A stretch of DNA of 57,295 bases, from assembly GCA_025363455.1 (NCBI GenBank), contig JANYDW010000017.1, forward strand, positions 1 to 57,295. Direction: 5' to 3'. The stretch's first letter is position 1. Each line of letters begins with the position of its first letter. The notes beneath the pieces are model-generated. The model saw only the letters and a list, made by a program, of their open reading frames with translations. It had not been told where the DNA came from and did not search any database. Shown piece after piece: positions 18,053-25,698 of this stretch. This DNA is from Oleiharenicola sp. GTDB taxonomy: Bacteria > Verrucomicrobiota > Verrucomicrobiia > Opitutales > Opitutaceae. Both the position numbers and the translations under genes were made by a program.

Positions 18053-18786
18053 ATATTAAAATCCTTGCCCAGGTAGATTTCCCGGGCCTGGGGGTCGTTG
18101 ATCAGGAAGTCGCCGCTGCCCTCGGTCATGACCTCACCTTTGTTGATGATATAGCCCCGGTCGACGATGCGGAGGGTCTCGCGGACGTTATGGTCGGTGA
18201 TCAGCACGCCGATGCCGCGCTGTTTGAGCTGGAGGATGATCTTCTGCACCTCGGCGACGGAGATCGGGTCGACGCCGGCGAAAGGTTCGTCCATCAACAG
18301 GAATTGCGGGCGGGTAACGAGGGCCCGCGCGATCTCAAGGCGGCGGCGCTCGCCGCCGGAGAGGGTATAGGCTTTCTGCTTGGCGAGGTGGCCGAGGCTC
18401 AGTTCATCCAAGTGGTGCTTGACGAGGGCGGGGCGGTCGGAGGACTTGACGCGGAGTGTCTCGACGATGGCCAGGATGTTCTCCGCGACGGTGAGCTTGC
18501 GGAAGATGGAGGCTTCCTGCGGCAGGTAACCGACGCCGAGGCGCGCGCGGCGGTGCATGCGGAGGTCGGTCGCGTCCTGGTTATCGATGAAGACACTCCC
18601 GGCCGAGGCGGGCAGGAGGCCGACGACCATGTAGAACGTGGTGGTCTTGCCCGCGCCGTTGGGGCCGAGCAGGCCGACGACCTCGCCGGCGCGGATGCGA
18701 ATATTGACGCCGTTGACGACCGAGCGGGAGCCGTAGGTTTTGACCAGACCCTCAGTGCGGATTTCCTTCGTGGTTTCCATGGTCAC
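18049..18786 (-). CDS. lptB: LPS export ABC transporter ATP-binding protein LptB
   Basis: 245 residues. ATPase of the LptB2FG complex that extracts LPS from the inner membrane. It has Walker A (GPNGAGKTTTFYMVVGL), the Q-loop region (YLPQEASIFRKL), the signature LSGGERRRLEIARAL and Walker B LLMDEPFAGVDPIS. TDHNVRETLRIVDRGYI is the LptB-type H-loop region. Its start overlaps the lptA stop by four bases, so translation is probably coupled. A cognate LptF/G-type permease is encoded at 34958. Confidence 0.95.
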   Translation of the reverse strand: MTMETTKEIRTEGLVKTYGSRSVVNGVNIRIRAGEVVGLLGPNGAGKTTTFYMVVGLLPASAGSVFIDNQDATDLRMHRRARLGVGYLPQEASIFRKLTVAENILAIVETLRVKSSDRPALVKHHLDELSLGHLAKQKAYTLSGGERRRLEIARALVTRPQFLLMDEPFAGVDPISVAEVQKIILQLKQRGIGVLITDHNVRETLRIVDRGYIINKGEVMTEGSGDFLINDPQAREIYLGKDFNM

Positions 18787-19340
18787 GGCTGTTTCGGGGC
18801 CGTGGCGGCGGGAGCGGGTTCCACTGGTTTGGGCTTGTCGACCCCGAGGTCCTTGATCGGCGGACCGGTAAAACGGGCGTTCTTACCGCGGATCTGGCGC
18901 TCGCCGCTCAGCATTTCGAGCTCGTCGCCGGTCCAGGTCCAGTTGACGGAGTGATCCACGACGACGGGCTGGCCGGTGAGGACGATCTTGTTGTCGCCGG
19001 GCCGCACCTCGGCGCGGCCGCACGCCGCCTCGCGGTCGCCCTGGATGATGCGGACGTTGCCCGTGGCGATGAAGGACTTGAAGCTGTCGATCTTGCCGAT
19101 GGTGGCGGTGGGGTCGCCCTTGCGGTTGGCGATAATCTCCAGGCGGTCGCAGGTGAGACGCAGATTCGTGCCGGTCACGACAACCTTGCCGGTGAAGACC
19201 GAAGTGGTCTCCTTGTCCGTGCTGCGCCAGTCGAACTGCTCGCAATCGATCACGGTGTTCTGCGGCTCGACAGTCTGGGCGCGGAGGAGGCCGGCCGCGA
19301 GGCAGGGGAGTAACAGCAGGGCGAGGCGGGGAATTTTCAT
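18783..19340 (-). CDS. lptA: LptA/OstA-family periplasmic LPS transport protein
   Basis: 185 residues with a signal peptide (LALLLLPCLAAGLLRAQT). The OstA-like beta-jellyroll is suggested by VIDCEQFDWRSTDKETTSVF, VVTGTNLRLTCDRLEI and FIATGNVRIIQGDREAACGRAEV. The family bridges LptC to the outer membrane LptD, carrying LPS across the periplasm. The C-terminal tail is Pro/Ala-rich. It overlaps both neighbours lptC and lptB by four bases. Confidence 0.85.
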   Translation of the reverse strand: MKIPRLALLLLPCLAAGLLRAQTVEPQNTVIDCEQFDWRSTDKETTSVFTGKVVVTGTNLRLTCDRLEIIANRKGDPTATIGKIDSFKSFIATGNVRIIQGDREAACGRAEVRPGDNKIVLTGQPVVVDHSVNWTWTGDELEMLSGERQIRGKNARFTGPPIKDLGVDKPKPVEPAPAATAPKQP

Positions 19341-19777
19341 TTAAGGATGGCCTTCAATTCAGTGTGCAAAACTACGTGCACGTTTTTGCCGATGGAAACC
19401 TTTTTCTCCCGGAGGCTGTAGTTCCACTCGGAGCCGGTCGCCTCGAAGCGGTCATTGATGACCCGGATGGTGTCGTGTCCGCGGGCCTGTAGCTCGCGGG
19501 GACGCACCTGGGCCGACGGGCTGAGGATGAGCGTCTCCACCAAGCCGTCGGGCAGGCCGGTGAAAATGGACAGGTTCAATCCTTGGATGTCAATTTCCTC
19601 AGGGTTGGAGTAACGGGCCTCGGACCCGCGCACCAGCCAGGACCGGTTCCCGTCGGGCGTGAAACTCGGCAGGCGGAAATTCACGATAGGCTGGTCCGAT
19701 GAAATGCGGGTGTTTGCACCCAAGGCGAGGATGGCCGCAACAAGCAGGAGCAGGATGAACTTGGACCGGGAAGGCAT
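19337..19777 (-). CDS. lptC: LptC-like LPS export protein
   Basis: 146 residues with one N-terminal membrane anchor (FILLLLVAAILALGA) and a periplasmic domain containing RLPSFTPDGNRSWLVRGSEA, the early part of an OstA/LptC jellyroll. Sequence similarity in this family is low. Position between kdsC and lptA with a four-base overlap supports the call more than motifs do. It receives LPS from the LptB2FG transporter. Confidence 0.75.
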   Translation of the reverse strand: MPSRSKFILLLLVAAILALGANTRISSDQPIVNFRLPSFTPDGNRSWLVRGSEARYSNPEEIDIQGLNLSIFTGLPDGLVETLILSPSAQVRPRELQARGHDTIRVINDRFEATGSEWNYSLREKKVSIGKNVHVVLHTELKAILK

Positions 19778-19785
19778 GCCGGGCG

Positions 19786-20304
19786 CTAGTGACCCCGACC
19801 GGCCAGGATTTGTTCACATACTTCGCGTACGGCCCCGAGGCCCGCCGGGCGCCGGGGCACTAGTGCGGCAACCTTGAGGGCTGCGGCCATGGCATTGGCC
19901 GGGGCTACGCCGATGCCGGCCCAGTCGATGGCGGGAGCATCGATGTCGTCATCTCCCATGTAGCATACCTGCCCGGCGGCGAGACCGAGTTGGCTGGCCA
20001 GTTCCTGCAGAGCCATGAGCTTGTCGGTGCGGCCCTGGATCAAATGGGGAATTTTCAGCTCAGTGGCCCGTGCGGTGGTGGCCCCCGAGGCTCGACCCGA
20101 GATCCACGCGACAGCCACGCCGGCCTTGCGCAATCGGACCAGACCCATGCCGTCGAGGATGGAGAACCGCTTCGACTCGGTACTGTCGGAGTGGATTTCG
20201 ACGGTGCCGTCGGTGAGGACCCCGTCCACATCCATGGCGAACAGGCGGATGCCGGCCCAGCGGGCGGAGGTGATCTTTGATTTCTGGCTTTTGGCTTGGC
20301 TCAC
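19786..20304 (-). CDS. kdsC: 3-deoxy-D-manno-octulosonate 8-phosphate phosphatase
   Basis: 172 residues, a small C0-type HAD phosphatase without a cap. The nucleophile motif is FAMDVDGVLTDGTVEI, with AWISGRASGATTARATEL following, a Lys-containing GRTDKLMAL and the acidic CYMGDDDIDAPAI. It removes phosphate from Kdo-8-P on the way to CMP-Kdo for LPS core. Eight bases separate it from lptC. It heads the kdsC-lptC-lptA-lptB cluster, the classic gene order. Confidence 0.9.
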   Translation of the reverse strand: MSQAKSQKSKITSARWAGIRLFAMDVDGVLTDGTVEIHSDSTESKRFSILDGMGLVRLRKAGVAVAWISGRASGATTARATELKIPHLIQGRTDKLMALQELASQLGLAAGQVCYMGDDDIDAPAIDWAGIGVAPANAMAAALKVAALVPRRPAGLGAVREVCEQILAGRGH

Positions 20305-20395
20305 TGCCGGGCAGGTTGCCGGGTATTTTCGCCAGCGGGAATCCTAAAGACGAAAAATCGCCCAGACCGGGGCACGACTCCGCGGAGCCGGCTGG

Positions 20396-20475
20396 TGTAG
20401 GAGCCTGTTTACATGCGACCCGACGCACATCGCAGTTCCTTCGCTCTGGATCGCCTGCAAGCAGGCTCCTACAAA
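20396..20475. repeat. REP-like hairpin (GGAGCCTG type)
   Basis: GTGTAGGAGCCTGTTTACATGC from 20396 (left arm, partly diverged) and GCCTGCAAGCAGGCTCCTAC (20454-20473, right arm). The right arm is perfect and the left carries several mismatches. It lies between kdsC and the esterase gene, both on the minus strand. Confidence 0.82.
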
Positions 20476-20481
20476 AGACTA

Positions 20482-21114
20482 TCACGCGGACGCCATGAAT
20501 CGCGCTGCCTGGGCAAGGTCTTCGTCCGTCAGCTGGTGCCCCGTCTCTAGCCAGTGCAGTTCTACGCGGGCGCCGGCCCGACGAAACTGGCCGGCCAGCC
20601 GGGGAGGATGGTCAACGGGCACGATGGGGTCGGACCGGCCAGAAAGCAGGATGATTTGCTTACCGCTCAGATCGGGCAACTGATCCGGTTGTAGCACGAC
20701 CATCGGGCGCAGCAACACGGCCCGGGCGAGGACCTCCGGGCGCAAGAGCAGGAGTGAAGCGGCGATGTTCGCGCCATTCGAGTAACCGAGGGCGGTCAGC
20801 TGGTTGGTGGCGAACCCGTATCGGGACCCGGCTGCGATGATGAAGTCGGCCAATGCGTTGGTTCGTCGGGCGACATCATCGAGGTCGAAGATTCCCTCGC
20901 CGAAGCGGCGGAAGAAGCGGGGCATGCCGTGTTCGCTGACGTCGCCACGCGGGCTGAGCAAGGCCGAGCCCGGGGCGAGCTGTCGACCGATGGGCAGAAG
21001 ATCATTTTCATTACCGCCAGTGCCGTGGAGGAGGAGCACGGGCCCAGCCTTCGCCGGGCCTACGGCTGGCAAGGGTGCTGGTTCGTAGCGGTGAATGTAG
21101 TTGAGGGAGGACAT
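20482..21114 (-). CDS. MhqD-like carboxylesterase (alpha/beta hydrolase)
   Basis: 210 residues. VLLLHGTGGNENDLLPIGRQ carries the oxyanion loop. The nucleophile elbow is ALGYSNGANIAASLL, the acid is in LLSGRSDPIVPVDH and the histidine in WLETGHQLTDEDL. This is the phospholipase/carboxylesterase family that includes Bacillus MhqD. The next genes upstream in transcription are MhqO-like and MarR-like, so all three parts of an mhq-type quinone and electrophile resistance cluster are together. An iterated-word hairpin separates it from the dioxygenase gene. Confidence 0.82.
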   Translation of the reverse strand: MSSLNYIHRYEPAPLPAVGPAKAGPVLLLHGTGGNENDLLPIGRQLAPGSALLSPRGDVSEHGMPRFFRRFGEGIFDLDDVARRTNALADFIIAAGSRYGFATNQLTALGYSNGANIAASLLLLRPEVLARAVLLRPMVVLQPDQLPDLSGKQIILLSGRSDPIVPVDHPPRLAGQFRRAGARVELHWLETGHQLTDEDLAQAARFMASA

Positions 21115-21132
21115 GGGAGGATGCGGTTTGGA

Positions 21133-21230
21133 ATCATTCTCATAATCGTTCTCGTCATCCTAATCTCACGTTTTGGACTGGTAGGATTAGGACCGAGAGA
21201 ACGATTAGGATTAAGAGAATGAGAACGATG
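21133..21230. repeat. Word-repeat hairpin, period 6
   Basis: The left arm iterates hexamers of the type CATTCT/CGTTCT (21135-21170). The right arm iterates complementary AGAACG/ATTAGG-type hexamers (21181-21230). It fills the gap between the MhqO-like and MhqD-like genes, ending two bases from the MhqO stop codon. It is similar in build to 27101-27180. Confidence 0.85.
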
Positions 21231-21232
21231 GA

Positions 21233-22168
21233 TTAGTTGATCCTCGGCAAGGCGGCCTCGATCTCGGCCCGGTGGGACTCGAGGTGGGGAGGCAGGGAGA
21301 GTTTTGTGCCGAGAGTTTCCACTGGCTCGTCGATGGCGAAGCCCGGCTGATCGGTGGCGATTTCGAACAGCACTCCACCCGGCTCGCGGTAGTAGATGGA
21401 TTTGAAGTAGGCGCGGTCGATGACCGGGCTCACCTGCAAGGAATCTTGCAGCAGGACCTGGCGGGCGGTTACTTGGGCGGCGTCATCCGGGGTGCGGAAG
21501 GCGACGTGGTGGATCGTGCCAGCTCCATTCAAACCCCGCGGCAGCGCGGGATCGGTCAGCAAGTCCACGTAGGTGCTAGGACCGCCGTCGGCGACGGTGT
21601 AGCGGGCGCGGTGGCCGGACTCGGCCACTAAGCGATAGCCCATCGGGCCCGTGAGAACGGCGACGGTCGGGTCCACGGACTGCAGGGCCAAGGTCGAGCT
21701 ATGGAAGCCGCGGATGGCGTGCTCGGCCGGAATTTCAGCTGAGGGAGTCGGGGGACGCGGATCGCCTTCGGTGGTGGCAACCAGTTCCAAGCGGAGACCG
21801 TCGTGATCCGAAAACGGCAGCACTTGATCGGCGAAGCGCGTCTCCACCGGGAAGGTCGTGATCTTTAGCCGGGACAGACGCTCCCCCCAGAAGGCGAGGG
21901 AATCGACCGGCACAGAGAAAGCCGTGGCATAGGATTGACCCGTACCCGGCCGGCCGCGGGGGAGGCCTGCCCAAGGGAAAAAGGTCAGCGCAGTGCCAGG
22001 CGCGCCGGTGTAGTTGCCGTAGTAGAGGTGATAAGTGCCGGTGTCGTCTTGGTTGACGGATTTCTTCACGAAACGCAGTCCCAGGACTTGGGTATAGAAC
22101 TGCATGTTGCGCTTTACGTCGGACGAGATGGCCGTGATGTGGTGGAGACCGGTCAGGTTAGTTTTCAT
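21233..22168 (-). CDS. MhqO-like ring-cleaving dioxygenase (VOC family)
   Basis: 311 residues with two tandem VOC/glyoxalase modules. TGLHHITAISSDVKRNMQFY opens the first, with LRFVKKSVNQDDTGTYHLYY. GFHSSTLALQSVDPTVAVL opens the second, with IHHVAFRTPDDAAQV. The metal ligands are the His of LHHIT, IHHVAF and a late glutamate in GVLFEIATDQPGFA. The family is induced by quinones and catechols under a MarR-type repressor. The start codon ATG 22168 lies inside a box also found upstream of the marR gene (22664). Confidence 0.85.
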   Translation of the reverse strand: MKTNLTGLHHITAISSDVKRNMQFYTQVLGLRFVKKSVNQDDTGTYHLYYGNYTGAPGTALTFFPWAGLPRGRPGTGQSYATAFSVPVDSLAFWGERLSRLKITTFPVETRFADQVLPFSDHDGLRLELVATTEGDPRPPTPSAEIPAEHAIRGFHSSTLALQSVDPTVAVLTGPMGYRLVAESGHRARYTVADGGPSTYVDLLTDPALPRGLNGAGTIHHVAFRTPDDAAQVTARQVLLQDSLQVSPVIDRAYFKSIYYREPGGVLFEIATDQPGFAIDEPVETLGTKLSLPPHLESHRAEIEAALPRIN

Positions 22169-22188
22169 ATGGTTTGATGTTAAAGTAT
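22166..22188. promoter_or_regulatory. Candidate MarR operator at mhqO
   Basis: CATATGGT.T.ATGT.AAAGTAT: 20 of 23 positions are identical to a box upstream of the marR gene (22664-22686), in the same orientation. It covers the mhqO start codon and the AT-rich stretch where the promoter should be (TATACT on the minus strand). Confidence 0.55.
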
Positions 22189-22202
22189 ATGGAAAATGAA
22201 TT

Positions 22203-22646
22203 TCAGGCTTGGCGGCCGATTTTTTTGCAGAGGCGGCCCAGATCAGAGAGTTCCGTGGATGACAAAGCGGACATTTCGCGGGTCACGTTGGCGACAACCT
22301 TGGGAAACAGGGCGGTGATGAAGGCCTGGCCTTTGGGGGTGAGCTTCACGACCACAAAGCGGCGGTCCGCCGGATCGCGCTCGCGCAGGACGTAGCCGGC
22401 CTTTTCGAGGTTATCCACGACGAGAGTGAGATTGCCGCCGCTCTTGAGCAGCTTTTCCGCGAGCTCGCTTTGGCAGAGCGGCCCGATGTGGTGGAGGGAT
22501 TCGAGCACGCCAAACTGGGTGATCGTCAGGCCCTCCGGCAGAACGGTGTGGACACGAGCGGACACCGACTCACCGGCGCGTTGTAATTTAATGAATGCGT
22601 TCAGGGCATTGATCTCTTCAATTGGACCGCGGTGTCTTGTTCCCAT
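22203..22646 (-). CDS. MarR-family repressor, MhqR-like
   Basis: 147 residues from ATG 22646 (MGTRHRGPIEEINAL). A winged helix is seen: LTITQFGVLESLHHIGPLCQ, then SELAEKLLKSGGNLTLVVDN, LEKAGYVLRERDPADRR (the wing) and FVVVKLTPKGQ. The KSGGNLT element is typical of the MhqR/OhrR-like subgroup. No cysteine is placed as in OhrR. The longer frame to 22718 would start inside the promoter. It probably represses itself and the mhqO-mhqD-like genes by way of the shared box. Confidence 0.85.
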   Translation of the reverse strand: MGTRHRGPIEEINALNAFIKLQRAGESVSARVHTVLPEGLTITQFGVLESLHHIGPLCQSELAEKLLKSGGNLTLVVDNLEKAGYVLRERDPADRRFVVVKLTPKGQAFITALFPKVVANVTREMSALSSTELSDLGRLCKKIGRQA

Positions 22647-22663
22647 GGCAATTACTTTGATAA

Positions 22664-22686
22664 CATATGGTATAATGTCAAAGTAT
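22664..22686. promoter_or_regulatory. Candidate MarR operator upstream of marR
   Basis: CATATGGTATAATGTCAAAG followed by TAT, 18 bases before the marR start. It also forms part of a near-palindrome, CTTTGATAACATATGG then TATAATGTCAAAG (22655-22683). The same 23-base pattern recurs at mhqO. Confidence 0.6.
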
Positions 22687-22700
22687 TTATCAATTTCAAA

Positions 22701-22780
22701 TTGTAGGAGCCTGTTCACGGGCGAAAAGCAATGTGCTATAGCCAGTTAAGCTTAGGTCCCCTGCAAGCAGGCTCCAACAA
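22701..22780. repeat. REP-like hairpin (GGAGCCTG type)
   Basis: TTGTAGGAGCCTGTTCACGGGC and CCCTGCAAGCAGGCTCCAAC form inverted arms with several mismatches around a loop of about 36 bases. It lies between the marR promoter and the rpiB stop. Confidence 0.8.
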
Positions 22781-22787
22781 GGCGTAA

Positions 22788-23228
22788 TCAAGCTTGGTCG
22801 ATCTTATTGATCCGACCCAAGTGCCTTCCGCCCTCAAAGGCCGTCGTCAACCATACTTTCACGATCTTAAAGGCCTCTTCCTCAGTAATAGTCCGCTGAC
22901 CCAGTGAGAGGCAATTTCCGTCGTTGTGGGAACGATTCCAGATGGCCACCTGCTCATTCCAGCAAAGACCGCAGCGGACGCCCTTTACCCGGTTGGCCAC
23001 GATGGCCTCTCCGTTGCCCGAGCCACCCAGCACGATGCCGCGCTCGACTTCTCCGCGGGCGACCATCTCCGCGACTGGTCGGATAAAGTCCGGATAATCG
23101 CAGGAGGCATCGGAGTTTGTGCCGCAGTCGCGCACGGTATGGCCTTCGGCCAGGAGCATGGCCTTGATCTTCTCCTTGTAGGCGAAGCCGGCGTGGTCGG
23201 AGCCGATGGCGATGGTAAATTTTTTCAT
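22788..23228 (-). CDS. rpiB: Ribose 5-phosphate isomerase B
   Basis: 146 residues from ATG 23228 (MKKFTIAIGSDHAGFAYKEK). RpiB/LacAB isomerase interconverting ribose-5-P and ribulose-5-P. SDHAGF binds the phosphate. DCGTNSDASCDYPDF carries the catalytic Cys region of the RpiB/LacAB family, and VLGGSGNGEAIVANRVKGVR and RSHNDGNCLSLGQR are diagnostic. The longer open frame up to 23579 is antisense to the lipoprotein gene and is not used. Confidence 0.94.
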   Translation of the reverse strand: MKKFTIAIGSDHAGFAYKEKIKAMLLAEGHTVRDCGTNSDASCDYPDFIRPVAEMVARGEVERGIVLGGSGNGEAIVANRVKGVRCGLCWNEQVAIWNRSHNDGNCLSLGQRTITEEEAFKIVKVWLTTAFEGGRHLGRINKIDQA

Positions 23229-23312
23229 GAGGCGGTGAGAGGAATGAACCCCGGAAGAATGGTGATGTCCATACTTGGGTCGCTCATTCCGGCGGCAAAC
23301 ATTTTTCCCACC

Positions 23313-23738
23313 ATGAGAATCCTCCTTCCCTCGTTCCTGATCCTCTCCGCGCTGTTGCTGACCGGTGGTTGTGCCTCCACCCCGCAAGACCGGATTGCCA
23401 GTCATCGCGAGGTGTACCGGAGTTTCCCCTCCGACGTACAGCGCAAGGTCAGCGCTGGCATTGTCGATGTGGGCTTCACGCCCGAAATGGTGCGTATGGC
23501 GTTGGGCGCACCGAATCGCGAATTCAGCCGGCAGACCGAATTGGGCACTACGGAGGTCTGGGTCTATCACGAGAGCCACCCACGCGTCAGTTTCGGTATC
23601 GGCTTCGGCTCCTATGGCCGCCGCTCGGCCAGCAGCGTCGGCGTCGCGACCTCAACGGGTGGTTATGATCGCGACGAGAGCATGCGCGTGTCATTCCGTG
23701 ACGGCAAGGTGACGGCAGTCGAATCTCGCAAGGGGTGA
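23313..23738 (+). CDS. Small lipoprotein of unknown function
   Basis: 141 residues from ATG 23313. A lipoprotein signal, ILLPSFLILSALLLTGGC, gives a lipobox LTGGC with Cys 20 as the anchor. The mature part holds GIVDVGFTPEMVRMALGAPN, a SmpA/BamE-like G.....V...LG.P motif, then VWVYHESHPRVSFGIGFGSYG. It could be a small outer-membrane lipoprotein with a BamE-like fold (inference). It is divergent from rpiB with an 84-base gap. The longer frame from 22926 runs antisense through rpiB. Confidence 0.72.
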   Translation: MRILLPSFLILSALLLTGGCASTPQDRIASHREVYRSFPSDVQRKVSAGIVDVGFTPEMVRMALGAPNREFSRQTELGTTEVWVYHESHPRVSFGIGFGSYGRRSASSVGVATSTGGYDRDESMRVSFRDGKVTAVESRKG

Positions 23739-23767
23739 ACGGGGGTGGGGCCCGTCTGCGACCGGAC

Positions 23768-24454
23768 CTACGAATTTTCGATCACCCGCAGGAAGGCGGT
23801 CGTGTCGCTGAAATCTTGGAAGATTGCCGTCGGTTGGTGCCCGGCCAGTTCCTCCACGCTGTATTTGCCGGTTGCCACGGCGATCGTCCGGGCGCCGATG
23901 ACCTTGCCGCATTCGATGTCGTGCGGGGTGTCGCCAATGATGAAGGTGTTCGCGGGGGCAAACTCCATCGCATGCCGCTCCTTCGCGCGGCGCAGGGCGT
24001 GCGGGCCGAGGTCGTTGCGGCTGGGGCTGTCGTCCGCGTAGGCGCCAAACTCAAAATAGTGCCAGACCTTGAAGTGCGTGAGTTTGACCTCGGCGCCACG
24101 TTGCACGTTTCCGGTGAGGAGGCCCTGGACGACATGAGGATGGGTGCGGAAGATCTCCAATAGCTCCAGGATTCCCGGCAACACCTGGCCCGGCCGGCCG
24201 GAGCGCAGTTCCTAGGGGAGGATCTTGAGGTAGGCCTCGAGGAAGTCGTGGACGTTCTCCTTCGTATCGGGCAGGCCAGCCACGCGCAGCACCTCGCCTG
24301 CAATCCAGGAATCGGTGCGCCCGTCCCAAGCGATTTCCCGCATGTCCACGGTCTTGCCGAAACGCTCGGTCAGCGCACGGGCCATGGCGCGAAAACCGGC
24401 GCCATGCGACACGATGATCGTCCCATCGATGTCCCAGAGGATCAATTTTTTCAC
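23768..24454 (-). pseudogene. HAD phosphatase gene interrupted by an in-frame TAG
   Basis: From GTG 24454 the frame reads KKLILWDIDGTIIVSHGAG (the DxDGT nucleophile), then MREIAWDGRTDSWIAGEVL to LEAYLKILP. It then meets TAG at 24212-24214 and continues in the same frame through ELRSGRPGQVLPGILELL, VQGLLTGNVQRGAEVKL and NTFIIGDTPHDIECGKVIGA (the acidic loop). Both halves belong to one phosphoglycolate-phosphatase-like protein of about 228 residues. The cap/core boundary is hit, so a truncated product is unlikely to work. This is a nonsense mutation, or a sequencing error. TAG is used as a normal stop elsewhere in the window. Confidence 0.85.
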
Positions 24455-24508
24455 AAGGCGGGTAAGCTCCGGGCAGTGGGCCCCGGGCTCAAGACGCAAA
24501 GCGCGGAG

Positions 24509-25393
24509 TTATTCTGTCTCGGCATTAGCCGTCGTGGCGCTGCGCACGGCGGTGAATGCGGTGCCACCAAGAATCAGCGCCGCACCGACCAACTCCTGCG
24601 TGCTGAAGTGTTCGTGAAAAAACGCCATGCCGCCGAGCGCGATCCCCAGCGGCACCAGCATCTGGATGAGCGAACCCTCGGCCACCGGCAGGTCGCGAAA
24701 CGACCGGGTCATGGCGAGCTGTCCCACCCCGGCGGTCACGCCGACGAGGAGCATCACGCCCCATGCGGTGGCGGACATCGAATGGTAATCCAGCGCGGCC
24801 GGCCCCCCGCAAATCAGGAGGACGTAGACGCATTGGGCGGCGAAAATCGTCGAGGTGTGCTCGGTGGCGTGCAGCTGTCGGATGGTAACCACAACCCAGG
24901 CGGATAGCAGGGCGGCGACGACCGCCAAGAGGTCGTAGACGCCCGGGTGCGACGTCGTGGAGAACAAATTAGTCAGCAGCCCGATGCCCGTGAGTGCTGC
25001 CACGCCCCCGATGAGCACCGCCGACCGCAGCTTTTCCCGGAGCATCCACGCGGCGAGCAGCGCTCCCCAGATGACGTAGGTGTTGCCAATGAAGGTCGCG
25101 CGCCCGGCGCCGATTTTCACCACGGTGAGGTAGGTGACGTAGACGCCGATGCCACCGACGACCCCTCTTTCGACGACCTTGCGCCGGCGCCAGAGATGCG
25201 TGGGTTGAAATTCACGCCAGTAAACCGCGCAGATCATAGCCAGCCCCACCAAGCCGCGGGTGGAGGCAATCAGCCAGACGTTGGCGTCGCCCAGGTCACC
25301 GAGCAGGCGCACGAGCAGCACGTTCGCCGTGAAGGACGCAGCGGAAACCAGCATCAAACCGACGGCGCGGCGATGGGTGAGATGGGCGGACAT
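24509..25393 (-). CDS. EamA/DMT-family permease
   Basis: 294 residues from ATG 25393 (MSAHLTHRRAVGLMLVSAAS). There are ten hydrophobic segments in two five-helix halves. Motifs of the drug/metabolite transporter family include ASTRGLVGLAMICAVYWREF, KIGAGRATFIGNTYVIWGAL, then LLAAWMLREKL, and LPVAEGSLIQMLVPLGIALG with FFHEHFSTQELVGAALILGG. The substrate is not predictable. The frame beyond 25393 is intergenic sequence. It lies between the lpd gene and the broken HAD gene. Confidence 0.88.
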   Translation of the reverse strand: MSAHLTHRRAVGLMLVSAASFTANVLLVRLLGDLGDANVWLIASTRGLVGLAMICAVYWREFQPTHLWRRRKVVERGVVGGIGVYVTYLTVVKIGAGRATFIGNTYVIWGALLAAWMLREKLRSAVLIGGVAALTGIGLLTNLFSTTSHPGVYDLLAVVAALLSAWVVVTIRQLHATEHTSTIFAAQCVYVLLICGGPAALDYHSMSATAWGVMLLVGVTAGVGQLAMTRSFRDLPVAEGSLIQMLVPLGIALGGMAFFHEHFSTQELVGAALILGGTAFTAVRSATTANAETE

Positions 25394-25698
25394 GGCGTAG
25401 AACAGAAAGCGGCGCCCGGTCGGGCGCGGCAAGGTGAGTCGGGCTGTGTGGGTCAAAATGAGCTTCCGTGTATGGCCGGGCCGGGGATGTTCCGGAGTGT
25501 TGGCCTTACGACTGCCCCGGGCACCAGCCCGGGCCGAACCCAAGGCGGCGGGCCGGAGGCCCCGGAGAGCGGCCCTAAGAGCGTGTGGCTGGCGATTTGG
25601 TGCCCGGCCAGCGCGGCTTCCGCCGTCGTCCCGCAAAGCGGGACTACGGCGCCACGAGACGCCGCTTCATGGAACGCTGGAGGCCGTTGCTCTGGCGA
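25394..25698. other. Intergenic stretch, no gene seen
   Basis: About 300 GC-rich bases upstream of the EamA gene. It contains a hairpin CCGTCGTCCCGC / GCGGGACTACGGC at 25623-25650, close to a repeat type seen in many genomes. Nothing coding or RNA-like was recognised. Confidence 0.4.
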
